A stretch of DNA of 18,383 bases from JAKLFA01 sp038222225 (lineage in GTDB: Bacteria > Omnitrophota > Gorgyraeia > Zapsychrales > JANLHA01): positions 1 to 18,383 of the forward strand of contig JBBRHV010000043.1 of the NCBI GenBank assembly GCA_038222225.1. Reading direction: 5' to 3'. The notes below the pieces were generated by a model. That model had not been told where the DNA came from. It saw only the letters and a program-made list of their open reading frames with translations, and did no database searches. Every line of letters begins with the position of its first letter. The first letter of the stretch is position 1. The translations under genes and the position numbers were made by a program. Below are positions 7,891-15,800 of this stretch, in pieces.

Positions 7891-7918
7891 TTGAAAGCAT
7901 TGATACTTATGTTATTAT
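7891..7918 (+). promoter_or_regulatory. Candidate promoter of the secretin/giant-protein block
   Basis: TTGAAA (7891-7896) and TATTAT (7913-7918) are separated by 16 bp, in an AT-rich gap of 286 bp that otherwise holds no gene. Transcription would start near 7925, about 90 nt before the ATPase ATG. A perfect TATAAT at 7969-7974 has no acceptable -35 hexamer 16-18 bp upstream, so I favour the first site. The rest of the gap (7766-7890 and 7943-8013) shows only AT-rich sequence. Confidence 0.45.
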
Positions 7919-7942
7919 TTTAGTACGGGAAAGGATGCTTTC
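7893..7942. repeat. 8-bp inverted repeat flanking the candidate promoter
   Basis: GAAAGCAT (7893-7900) is repeated as its exact reverse complement ATGCTTTC (7935-7942). The left arm overlaps the -35 hexamer and the right arm lies just past the predicted transcription start. The arm centres are 42 bp apart, close to four helical turns, so proteins bound to both would sit on the same DNA face. This arrangement would fit an operator pair, but it could also be chance in AT-rich DNA. Confidence 0.4.
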
Positions 7943-8013
7943 GCGCATGGATTCTTTTAGTTCCCGCTTATAATATATATAATAAATAAGTATTATAGAA
8001 AAGATACAAACAC

Positions 8014-8946
8014 ATGGCTTATTACTCAATTTTAGGATTTAGCAAAGAACCGTTTTCCACCAGCCCGGATCCGGGGTTCTTTTATCTGACCAAAGAACAC
8101 GACATGGCCTTGACAAATATTCTGATCGAGCTTCATTTGAAGCGCGGGCTATCGGTGATTTTCGGTGATATCGGAACCGGCAAAACGTCTTTGTCGCGAA
8201 TGCTGGTTCAGGAATTATCCAGGCGCGGAGGCATGCTGTTTCACATTATTTTAAACCCGGCCTTTAACGGTGAGGAGCAGTTCTTGCGTGCTCTGATCCA
8301 GAATTTCAGTGTGGAGTCTGTTTTAAAAATTGACCTGTCATCGGCTGATATTCTGGAATTGCGTGATGCGTTTGAAAAATTTTTGATCCAAAAAGCCGTG
8401 ACTGAAAAACAGACCGTTATTTTGATCGTTGACGAAGCGCAAAAGCTGGACATGAATACGCTGGAAACGTTGCGGATCTTGTTGAATTTTGAAACCAATG
8501 AATACAAACTTCTTCAGCTGGTCCTGTTGGGCCAGGTTGAGCTGTATCCGAAGATCGTGAATATGCCGAATTTCATGGACCGGATCAGTTTTAAATATAC
8601 GCTCAATCCTTTGGATGTGCATGAGACCAAAGAGTTGATCGAGTTTCGCATTAAGACCGCCGGTTATAACAGCCGGATGGATTTGTTTCTGAGTGAGGCG
8701 ATCAGTGAGATTTACAGTTTTACCCGCGGATATCCGCGGCAGATCACAAAGCTGTGTCATCAGCTCCTCAAGGCGCTGATCCTGCAGAATAAGCAGGCGA
8801 TTGACAGAGTTCTTGTCCAGGAGGTCATCGAAAGGGAGATGAAGTTTCATATGAGGGGCATGGGGAGCCTTCAGACCGAGACCTCTTGGGGCAATCAACC
8901 GCAGGGTGGAGTGCCGGGATCGCATATGGGTGATCCGCGGTATTAA
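8014..8946 (+). CDS. ExeA/GspA-like AAA+ ATPase
   Basis: A 310-residue P-loop ATPase of the ExeA/GspA group. It starts with the family hallmark YYSILGFSKEPFSTSPDP, in which FxxxPFxxxPDP is typical. The Walker A motif is GDIGTGKTS (G51-S59), Walker B is VILIVDEAQ (D140-E141), and a sensor region reads LVLLGQVEL. The winged-helix-side motif GYPRQITKLCHQ closes the AAA module near residue 250. ExeA of Aeromonas helps place the secretin in the cell envelope through a periplasmic peptidoglycan-binding domain. Here the protein ends soon after the AAA module and shows no TM segment or such domain, so it is more likely a cytoplasmic motor or regulator. Its place as first gene before a GspC-like protein and a secretin supports a role in that system. 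Confidence 0.87.
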   Translation: MAYYSILGFSKEPFSTSPDPGFFYLTKEHDMALTNILIELHLKRGLSVIFGDIGTGKTSLSRMLVQELSRRGGMLFHIILNPAFNGEEQFLRALIQNFSVESVLKIDLSSADILELRDAFEKFLIQKAVTEKQTVILIVDEAQKLDMNTLETLRILLNFETNEYKLLQLVLLGQVELYPKIVNMPNFMDRISFKYTLNPLDVHETKELIEFRIKTAGYNSRMDLFLSEAISEIYSFTRGYPRQITKLCHQLLKALILQNKQAIDRVLVQEVIEREMKFHMRGMGSLQTETSWGNQPQGGVPGSHMGDPRY

Positions 8947-8991
8947 CATCTTGCATAAAAACGTGTAGTCCGCGGTAAAGAGACGTATCAC

Positions 8992-9717
8992 ATGGCCAGA
9001 GAAACCGCAGAACAAAAGTTGTTGAAGCTTATTGAGGCGACGAATGCCGAGCATCCGTCTGAGACCGCGAAGCCTGTTTCTGTCTCTTCTGTTGCTGAGG
9101 CACAGCGGGTTTTCGATTCGGTTCGCGGGGTCGGCGGTAGCGGCGCAATAGTGGCTCCTCAGTTTATTCAGTCTTTCCAAAACATTCTCGGTATGTTTTC
9201 TTCCGGAAAAATCGATTTGAAATCCTTCGGCCTGAAAGAGGCTAATATCGCTATGGTAGCGGTGATTGTTTTTATTGTGTTTGGGGTTGGATTAAGCGTG
9301 ACGCAGAATATCCGGGTCTCTCAAAAGCCCGTTGAGTTTTTGAGCTTGAAGCCGGCATCGTTTTCATCCAAAGGCATTCTGCCCATGTTTGGCGAGATTG
9401 GGGAATATCTCTCGGCGGTATCCGTGCGCAATATTTTTCAGCCGTATGAAGAAAAAAAGATCGCTCAGAAAGAAATTTTTCCGGATGAAGTTTTAAATAT
9501 TCAACAGGTTGTGGACAAGACCAAAGATTTGAGGCTGGTTGGAATTTCGTGGCTGGACACGGCAGATTCCGCGTCGGCCATGGTTGAAAATACCGGAAGC
9601 GGCGTCACCTATTTTTTGCGCCCTGGGGATCGGGTCAATGAGGTGGTGGTGACCTCGATCTATGCCGACAGTATTGTCGTTGAATTTCAGGGTGAACAAC
9701 TGGAAATGAGGCTATGA
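8992..9717 (+). CDS. GspC-like bitopic inner-membrane protein of a secretin system
   Basis: A 241-residue protein with a cytoplasmic N-terminal part of about 83 residues, one transmembrane helix (about A84-V106, NIAMVAVIVFIVFGVGLSV), a periplasmic linker and a C-terminal homology-region-like domain (about residues 174-241). That domain follows the GspC pattern: LRLVGISW, then SAMVENTGSGVTYFLRPGD, VVVTSIYADSIVVEFQGE. In type II systems this domain contacts the N0 domain of the secretin and links the two membranes. There is no PDZ domain after it, which many true GspC proteins carry, so PilP-like is an alternative. The gene overlaps the secretin start by ATGA at 9714, so the two are translationally coupled, as expected for interacting partners. 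Confidence 0.72.
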   Translation: MARETAEQKLLKLIEATNAEHPSETAKPVSVSSVAEAQRVFDSVRGVGGSGAIVAPQFIQSFQNILGMFSSGKIDLKSFGLKEANIAMVAVIVFIVFGVGLSVTQNIRVSQKPVEFLSLKPASFSSKGILPMFGEIGEYLSAVSVRNIFQPYEEKKIAQKEIFPDEVLNIQQVVDKTKDLRLVGISWLDTADSASAMVENTGSGVTYFLRPGDRVNEVVVTSIYADSIVVEFQGEQLEMRL

Positions 9718-11519
9718 AACATCAAGGGTTAAAGACAAGACGTATTGTGCTGGAGGTGGCCGTGATCGTCCTGTTGGCGGGCCTATTAACGGTTCTGCCG
9801 GCAGCCGATAGTTTGGCACAGCCTGCGCCTGGGCAGAGAGTTGCGCCGCAGCAAACCGGACAACAGCAAACCGGTCAGCAGCAAGCCGGTCAGCAGCAAG
9901 CTGGTCAGCAGCAAACCGGCCAGGACCAGGCGCTTCCCGGCGATGCGGCCAGGGATTTTATTAAGGACTCTAAGAAGGTTCCGGTCGGAGAAAATTTCAT
10001 GCCTAAAAAGATTGTGATCAGTAAGACCGAAGAAGAATTGATGGCACGCTTGGATCGGGAGATCACGCTTGATGTGCGGGAGATGAATGTTGTCGATGTT
10101 TTGAAATTTTTGGCCCTGAAAGGGGATTTTAATCTAGTGACATCCAGTCAGGTTCAGGGGCGGGTCACCTTGTATCTGAAAAATGTCAAAATCAAGGATG
10201 CCCTCGATATCGCGCTCATTTCAAACGGACTGGCTTATCATGTCGAACGGGACATCATTCATGTCATTACTGATCAGGAATATGAATATATGTATGGCCG
10301 CCGATTTAACGAAAAAGATATTGTTGAAATCATCACGCTCAAGTATGCCAAACCATCCTATGTGCTGTCGGCGCTGGAGGGTGTGAAAAGCACATTGGGA
10401 AGGGTCATCATCGATGAGGATACCGGTTCGGTGGTTCTGATTGATACGCCGGAATCGATTGATAAGATGAAAATGATTATCGGCCAGATCGAGAACCCGC
10501 TGGAGACGATTGTCTATTCGCTGCAGTATGCCAAGGCCGTGGGTATTGTTGATCAGCTCAAGGCCAAAGTCGACGCCAATACCGTGGGTTCGGTGACCGC
10601 GGATGAGAGAACCAATTCGGTCATTGTGCGGGCTTATTCCGGGCGCAAAACCGAGGTTGAAAAATTGATCAAGGGCCTGGATGTGGCGACCAAAGAAGTT
10701 CTGGTTGATATGCGGGTCATTCAGGTCGTGTTTAAGCCGCAGATGGATTTCGGGATCGATTGGGATGCGGAATTTGCCAGCAAGGATGTAAAATTTTCTT
10801 CCTTCATGCTGGATGAAAACAATCTGGCCTCATCCGACAATTTGTTTTCCAAGTATGGACGCATCGGGATCGGTTTTATGGATGGCGACGGGTTTGAAGC
10901 GCGCATCCGGGCGCTCAAGCAGGTGAGTGACACTAAGATTTTGTCCAATCCGAAAATACTGGTCACCAATAATGAAGAGGCCAAGATCCATGTGGGGGAT
11001 ACGGTTCCTTATATTATTTCGACCACGTCGGGAACCGGTGAAAACGCGATCACATCGGAAGATGTCCGTTTTGTGGATGTGGGTTTGAAGCTCGGCGTGA
11101 TCCCGACAATTAATGATGATGGTTTTATTACGATCGTCATGAAGCCCGAAATTTCAACGGTGACCGGAACAATCGCGTCAGCCGGAGGCGGGATCCCTAA
11201 AGTGAATAAGACGATGATTGAGACAACGGTCATGGTTAAGGACGGGATGACCGTTGTGATGGGAGGGCTTAAAAAAGACAATAAAGTCTCGGTGAACCGG
11301 GGAGTTCCCGTTTTGATGGATCTGCCGTTTCTAGGCAATTTTTTTCAATCAAGAAGCGAGTCGATCGAATCGACCGAGATCGTGATCTTTATTACTCCGC
11401 ATATCATCAAGGGGGATGAAGACCAATATAATGAATACCGCGGACAAGTCAAAAAACATATGGGTTACAAGACGCCGGAGCAGGAATCTGCGGCGTCAAA
11501 ACTGAAACTCAAGGAATAA
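9714..11519 (+). CDS. Secretin (GspD/PilQ family) outer-membrane channel
   Basis: A 601-residue secretin, the outer-membrane pore of type II/IV pilus-type systems. It has a Sec signal (to about residue 36, SLAQ), a Gln-rich repeat linker (residues 46-70), an N0/STN domain with LDVREMNVVDVLKFLALKG (about 120-180), two secretin_N-type domains (IITLKYAKPSYVLSALEGV near 200, YSLQYAKAVGIVDQL near 270, VTADERTNSVIV near 300), and the C-terminal barrel with KILSNPKILVTNNEEAKIHVG, VGLKLGVIPTI and VNRGVPVLMDLPFLGNFF. No lipobox cysteine is seen, so a pilotin or the ATPase may assist insertion. The stop is 1 nt before the next gene. No GspE, F or G gene is in the window, so the energising parts of the machine must lie elsewhere or be absent. 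Confidence 0.93.
   Translation: MKHQGLKTRRIVLEVAVIVLLAGLLTVLPAADSLAQPAPGQRVAPQQTGQQQTGQQQAGQQQAGQQQTGQDQALPGDAARDFIKDSKKVPVGENFMPKKIVISKTEEELMARLDREITLDVREMNVVDVLKFLALKGDFNLVTSSQVQGRVTLYLKNVKIKDALDIALISNGLAYHVERDIIHVITDQEYEYMYGRRFNEKDIVEIITLKYAKPSYVLSALEGVKSTLGRVIIDEDTGSVVLIDTPESIDKMKMIIGQIENPLETIVYSLQYAKAVGIVDQLKAKVDANTVGSVTADERTNSVIVRAYSGRKTEVEKLIKGLDVATKEVLVDMRVIQVVFKPQMDFGIDWDAEFASKDVKFSSFMLDENNLASSDNLFSKYGRIGIGFMDGDGFEARIRALKQVSDTKILSNPKILVTNNEEAKIHVGDTVPYIISTTSGTGENAITSEDVRFVDVGLKLGVIPTINDDGFITIVMKPEISTVTGTIASAGGGIPKVNKTMIETTVMVKDGMTVVMGGLKKDNKVSVNRGVPVLMDLPFLGNFFQSRSESIESTEIVIFITPHIIKGDEDQYNEYRGQVKKHMGYKTPEQESAASKLKLKE
9849..9923 (+). repeat. Five 15-bp direct repeats coding QQ(T/A)GQ
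   Basis: Five in-frame 15-bp units, consensus CAGCAAACCGGTCAG, encode (QQTGQ) or (QQAGQ) in the mature N-terminus of the secretin, between the signal peptide and the N0 domain. The units differ mainly at third positions and at Thr/Ala. Because the period is a multiple of three, gain or loss of a unit only changes linker length. Confidence 0.9.
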
Positions 11520-11520
11520 A

Positions 11521-12720
11521 ATGAAACGCGTTTTTTCAAATAAAGTTCCTCAGGTGTTGCTGACGACAGCCATCTTTGCGGTTGTTCTCGCCGGATGGAA
11601 TGTTCCGCTTTTTGCCCAGATGAATGCCGCCGTGGAGAAGGGCGTGCAAGCGAGTGAGGAGGCTGTTCAGGAGTCTGAAGTGATGCTCATGGAATCGGAT
11701 CTGGAGTTGGAGGATGCGCCTGAAGGTTCCCCTGCGGCCGGTGAGGCCAAAACGACTTATGAAAAGAGCGAGGGCGTTGTGCCGGCCGAGAAGGTTGTCG
11801 TTTCGCTGCCGGATGTACCGGTGGTTGATGTCCCGGTGGTTGATGTCCCGGCGGTTGTGGAAGCGCCGGAGGTGAAGGGAGCGGTGATCACGGAAGCCGA
11901 GATTTCAAAGACCAGCCGTGCGCTGCGTCAGGCCATTGAGCAGAACAAAAAGCTGTTGGAACAGAATCATCAATTTGAGGAGCAGTTGCGCATTTTGCGC
12001 GGCCAGAACCGTTTGGACCGCAATCGGACAGTGTCCCTCGAAGGCCAGATCGAGCAGCTCAATACACAAACCGAAGATGTGGGAAAGGTGAAAGAGCGTT
12101 ATGACGAGCGGATCAACGAGTTGAGCGAACGCATGCAGAATCGCGAGAAAGAATTGAATACCCGTATTCAGGAGCTTGAGGATGAAATGAAAAAGCAGGA
12201 AGTGCTGGCTCAGGAACAGAAAAAATTTGTGAGCTATGAAGAATTGGGGATCACCAAAGACGAACTGGATTCCATGGAGGTTCCGGAGGATCGAATCGCA
12301 CAAACGCTTTCGCCGGCTGCTTCAGGCCTGGATGTGGTCTCGATGCTTTCCGATATGGAAGAGACCCAAAAGCAGATCAAGGAAGATGAAGCGCGGGTGC
12401 ATTACAATATGGGCAATATTTTTTTTCATCAGGGGGAGTATGAGCAGGCAGCCGCAGAGTATCAGAAAACGCTGGAGTTCAATCCGGAAGACGCCAACGC
12501 GCATTTCAATTTGGCGTTTGTCGCAGGGGATTACTTAAAAGATTTTCCTATGGCGATCAAGCATTATGAAAAGTATTTGTTTTTAAATCCCAATGCGGAT
12601 GATCTGCCGCTGGTTAACGAAAAGGTGCTGGAGGCCAAGCTGTATGTCCGGTCTCAGGTGAAGGGGATGCGAGTTGAAAAGGATATAAAGAAAGATTTTG
12701 GTAAACAATATTCATGGTGA
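11521..12720 (+). CDS. Periplasmic coiled-coil/TPR protein of the secretin operon
   Basis: A 399-residue exported protein. It has a signal peptide (residues 1 to about 32, ending PLFAQ), an acidic Pro/Val-rich stretch with DVPVV repeats (residues 98-112), a long predicted coiled coil (about 125-245; regular QNKKLLEQNHQFEEQL and ERYDERINELSERM patterns), and two or more TPR motifs (about 292-370: HYNMGNIFFHQGEYEQAAAEY, then AHFNLAFVAGDYL). It resembles YbgF/CpoB-type coiled-coil plus TPR periplasmic proteins in layout, though I would not name it so. It starts 1 nt after the secretin stop, with AAGGA supplied by the end of that gene, so it is firmly in the operon. It may be an accessory or assembly factor for the secretin, or help pass the giant protein through the periplasm. 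Confidence 0.8.
   Translation: MKRVFSNKVPQVLLTTAIFAVVLAGWNVPLFAQMNAAVEKGVQASEEAVQESEVMLMESDLELEDAPEGSPAAGEAKTTYEKSEGVVPAEKVVVSLPDVPVVDVPVVDVPAVVEAPEVKGAVITEAEISKTSRALRQAIEQNKKLLEQNHQFEEQLRILRGQNRLDRNRTVSLEGQIEQLNTQTEDVGKVKERYDERINELSERMQNREKELNTRIQELEDEMKKQEVLAQEQKKFVSYEELGITKDELDSMEVPEDRIAQTLSPAASGLDVVSMLSDMEETQKQIKEDEARVHYNMGNIFFHQGEYEQAAAEYQKTLEFNPEDANAHFNLAFVAGDYLKDFPMAIKHYEKYLFLNPNADDLPLVNEKVLEAKLYVRSQVKGMRVEKDIKKDFGKQYSW
11812..11856 (+). repeat. Three 15-bp direct repeats coding DVPVV
   Basis: Units GATGTACCGGTGGTT, GATGTCCCGGTGGTT and GATGTCCCGGCGGTT lie in frame and encode DVPVV-DVPVV-DVPAV in the linker between the signal region and the coiled coil. The 15-bp period equals that of the repeat in the neighbouring secretin, though the sequences are unrelated. 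Confidence 0.85.
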
Positions 12721-12808
12721 GGGAGTTGTGACCTAGGGGGCTAGGGCACATCGGCAGGATGTGTGAAACGTAAGTTGAACCAAAAAGGTTAAGGATAACG
12801 CAAACAAC
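12721..12808 (+). other. Leader of the giant gene with a short hairpin
   Basis: This 88-nt gap separates the TPR gene from the giant gene. CACATC (12747-12752) pairs with GATGTG (12758-12763) around a GGCAG loop, with no T-run after it, so it is not a terminator and read-through from the secretin genes is likely. AAGGA (12791-12795) lies 13 nt before the ATG at 12809, a long spacing that might lower initiation. I do not recognise a riboswitch. Confidence 0.4.
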
Positions 12809-15800
12809 ATGGCAGGGTTTGGTCGTAAACATTTAAAGGCTTTTTTCTTCGGGGCAAAGAAAACAGGGTACAGATCTCACGCAGCTGTTGGGTTGCGCGC
12901 AGGCTTTGTTCTGTGTGCTGCTGCCCTGTGGATGTTTGCTGCAAACCGTCCTGCGCCTTCCTTAGCCGGAGACCCGGCTGTTGATTCCAGCAGTTCTTCC
13001 TTATTAGATACTCAATCCGCAGAATCCGATCCGTGGAAAGACATGCCTGAGGAAGAGATCCATGTCTATGAGGATTATCCATCGGTGCCGGGGCTGCCCA
13101 AGGGTTCTGTCGAAATTGAATCTGAGCGCAAACAAACCGTCAAGAAATTCATCCGTCCGGATGGCTCGCAGCAGACGATTATCAAGGCCGGCCCGGTCCA
13201 TTACCAAAAAGACGGCAAGTGGGAAGATATTGACACCCGTTGGCAGCCGGTTGAGGAGTCACAAGTCACAAGTCACAAGTCACAGGTCGCAACCCTCGAC
13301 CCTCGACTCCTGAATCCCCTTCAGGTTTCAGTTGAAAAGTGGGACTACCAGATGGTGGATGCGGATTATCAGGCCTTTGTCAAAAAGACCTTTGGCTCAA
13401 AGAAAATTCTTGAACTTCAGAAAAACGGCCATACCTTTAGCGCCATGCCGCTGGATTTAAATCTGGTCAGCGCCAAAGGCGAGAGCCAACTCATCGCCCA
13501 ACCGCAAGCGGTGGAAGGCCAGGTTGCCAACGGAGAAAAGGAGGTTTTCTCTGATGGCGGTTATATTGAATGGAAAGACGCCTACGGCCCGGGAAGAGAT
13601 TTTCGTTATACTCCTACTGGAACCCGGTTCATAAAAATTTTGCGCATCGCGTCGTTGGATAAAGTGATTGACCCGAAAGACGAGGGAAGATGGACGGGGG
13701 AGGATGGACGAACAAATAACGAAAGCCTCATCGAATTAGGTTTAGAATTTACCACTGACCTCGATATTTATGTGGATGGTAAACTATGGGATGGAATGAC
13801 TGAACTCAAATCCACCGATGTTTCGTTCCGCGACAAAGAAGGCGAACAGCAGTGGTGGTGGACAACGCCCACGGGTGAAGACGCGAAGAATGACCGGGTT
13901 AAAGGGTGGTTTATTATTTCCAAGGGAAAAGAGACAAGCTCCAAGTCCCAAGTCCCAAGTCCCAAGGATCCGGTGCTGAACGACGCAGCACAAGAAAAGA
14001 TGACAACGTTCAGTGTCAAGGTTCAATTTCCGCTCGCCTGGCTCAAAGACGCCGCCTATCCGGTTGAGCTCGACCCGACCAATATCACTGCCGCGACTAC
14101 CGATGGACATATTTATGGATCACACGCAGCTTCTTATAGTAATGCTCGCAACACATCGAGCGGTTATAGCACTGCTGGCACGTCTTTTACAGTTGGTCAG
14201 TCGGGGACTTCGCCGTATACGGTTTATCGAGGTTTTCTGGAGTTTAATACATCTGGGGTTTCCTCCCAGCCCAAGAAATTGGAATTGTATCTTAAGCCCT
14301 TAACGTGTTCAACGGCCGATGATCTTAAAATGGGGAAATATGTGTGGTCAACCCCCATCGGCGCCGGTAATCAAGAGGCGAATTATGACGGCGCTCTTGG
14401 ATCCGTGACATCTGTTGTTACGTTCCGCACGGCCAATAAGGCGACTACCGCTACATGGTATACGTCCGAAGCCGCCCTTACCCCCAGCAATTATATTGTC
14501 ACCAGCGGCACGACCATGCTAGTTTTGCTTAGCGGGAAAGATATAAGTAATACTGCGCCATCAGGTGCTGAATATTGGACAATTAATACCGCGGATTCGT
14601 CGGGCAATGAGCCTTATATCAGCCTGATCGACGCCCAGCCGTATTATTATTCCGTGGGGACAAACTCCTCTGACATTAAAACTGCCGCTTATTTGAGTGT
14701 AATAGCTGGAGCCGCCGTCACGGATGCTTGCCAGGACAACAAAATCGGTGTTGGCGATATCATTGTTGCTGGCGGCATCAACTACCACATTGTTGCCCGG
14801 TCAAGTGGTTGTGGCTATACCGTCAGAGATGATAATTTCCGTATGCCGGCTGATATTTCTGACGTTTTGATTACCTCTATCAAGCGGGCGTACAATTCGA
14901 TCACATCCGCGATTTCCGGGACACCGCAGAATTTGGTCACAAACGGCGTCCAGATGAATTTGGTCCTCTACAACGACGGCGCGTTTGTTGAATCTCCGAG
15001 CGTGACCGGTTATACCACTGACGCAACACGCTATGTCGCGATTTATTCCGCTACTACCACGGAGGCCGGTGCCACCCAGCGCCATACCGGTGTAGAAGGG
15101 ACCGGTGTGCGCATCGTCCCGACCACGTGTCCTGCGACCGCTTTTGTTTATATTCAAAACGATTATACCCGTCTCACCGGTATTGAGATTTCAGGGGCTT
15201 CTGCATCATGTAGTAGTGGGGATATTAGCGGAGTTTTTGTTGGTTCTACCGCAACTTATCAGCGTTTAGATAAAATGATCATTCATTATATTTCGGCATC
15301 AGGTCAGTATGAGGTTACGGGCTGCCGTTACAATATGACGGGAGGGAGAACGGGGTATATAAGTAATTCAATTATTTATGCGATTACCTCCACGGGGAGC
15401 TTGTTTAAGGCTTCTGGGATATCAAACTATGCTGGAACTTTGTATAGTTATGCGAATACAATTTATAGCATTGCTGGCACGAATTATATGGGTTATGGTC
15501 AATATAATGGGGGGGCTTCTACGACTACGATTGTTACAAATACTTATGCCGGATCTGTCTCTGGCTTCAGTGGTGGCTCTTGTTTTTATAATTCAGCCGG
15601 GGGGACATTGACCCAGAGCTACAATGTGTCTTCCGACGCAACTGCCTCGGGTACCGGCAGTAAAACCAACAAGAACAGTTATTCGGATTATTTTTACAGC
15701 ACGAGTGGGACGGAGAATCTTCACTCGCGCCATAACAGCAATACGCTTTGGGGCGGGTACGGGGCTGATCTGGATTCAGATGCCAACCTGCCGGTTATAG

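Noticed and set aside
7478..7923. Two forward ORFs overlapping the end of the second GT2 and the following gap (7478-7813, 7579-7923)
   Set aside because: They are Phe/Gly-rich out-of-frame translations of the GT2 membrane region. No ribosome site or known domain was seen.
7969..7974. Perfect TATAAT just upstream of the AAA+ ATPase gene as the main promoter
   Set aside because: There is no -35-like hexamer at 16-18 bp and no extended -10 TG. The site is in a TA-rich run where such matches arise by chance.
8338..9180. 280-codon - strand ORF opposite the AAA+ ATPase gene
   Set aside because: It has no recognisable domain and lies opposite a gene with clear Walker motifs. It is an antisense shadow.
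13062..13313. Forward ORF ending in the first heptamer array
   Set aside because: It is an out-of-frame reading of the giant gene, useful only to show which stop a frameshift would meet.
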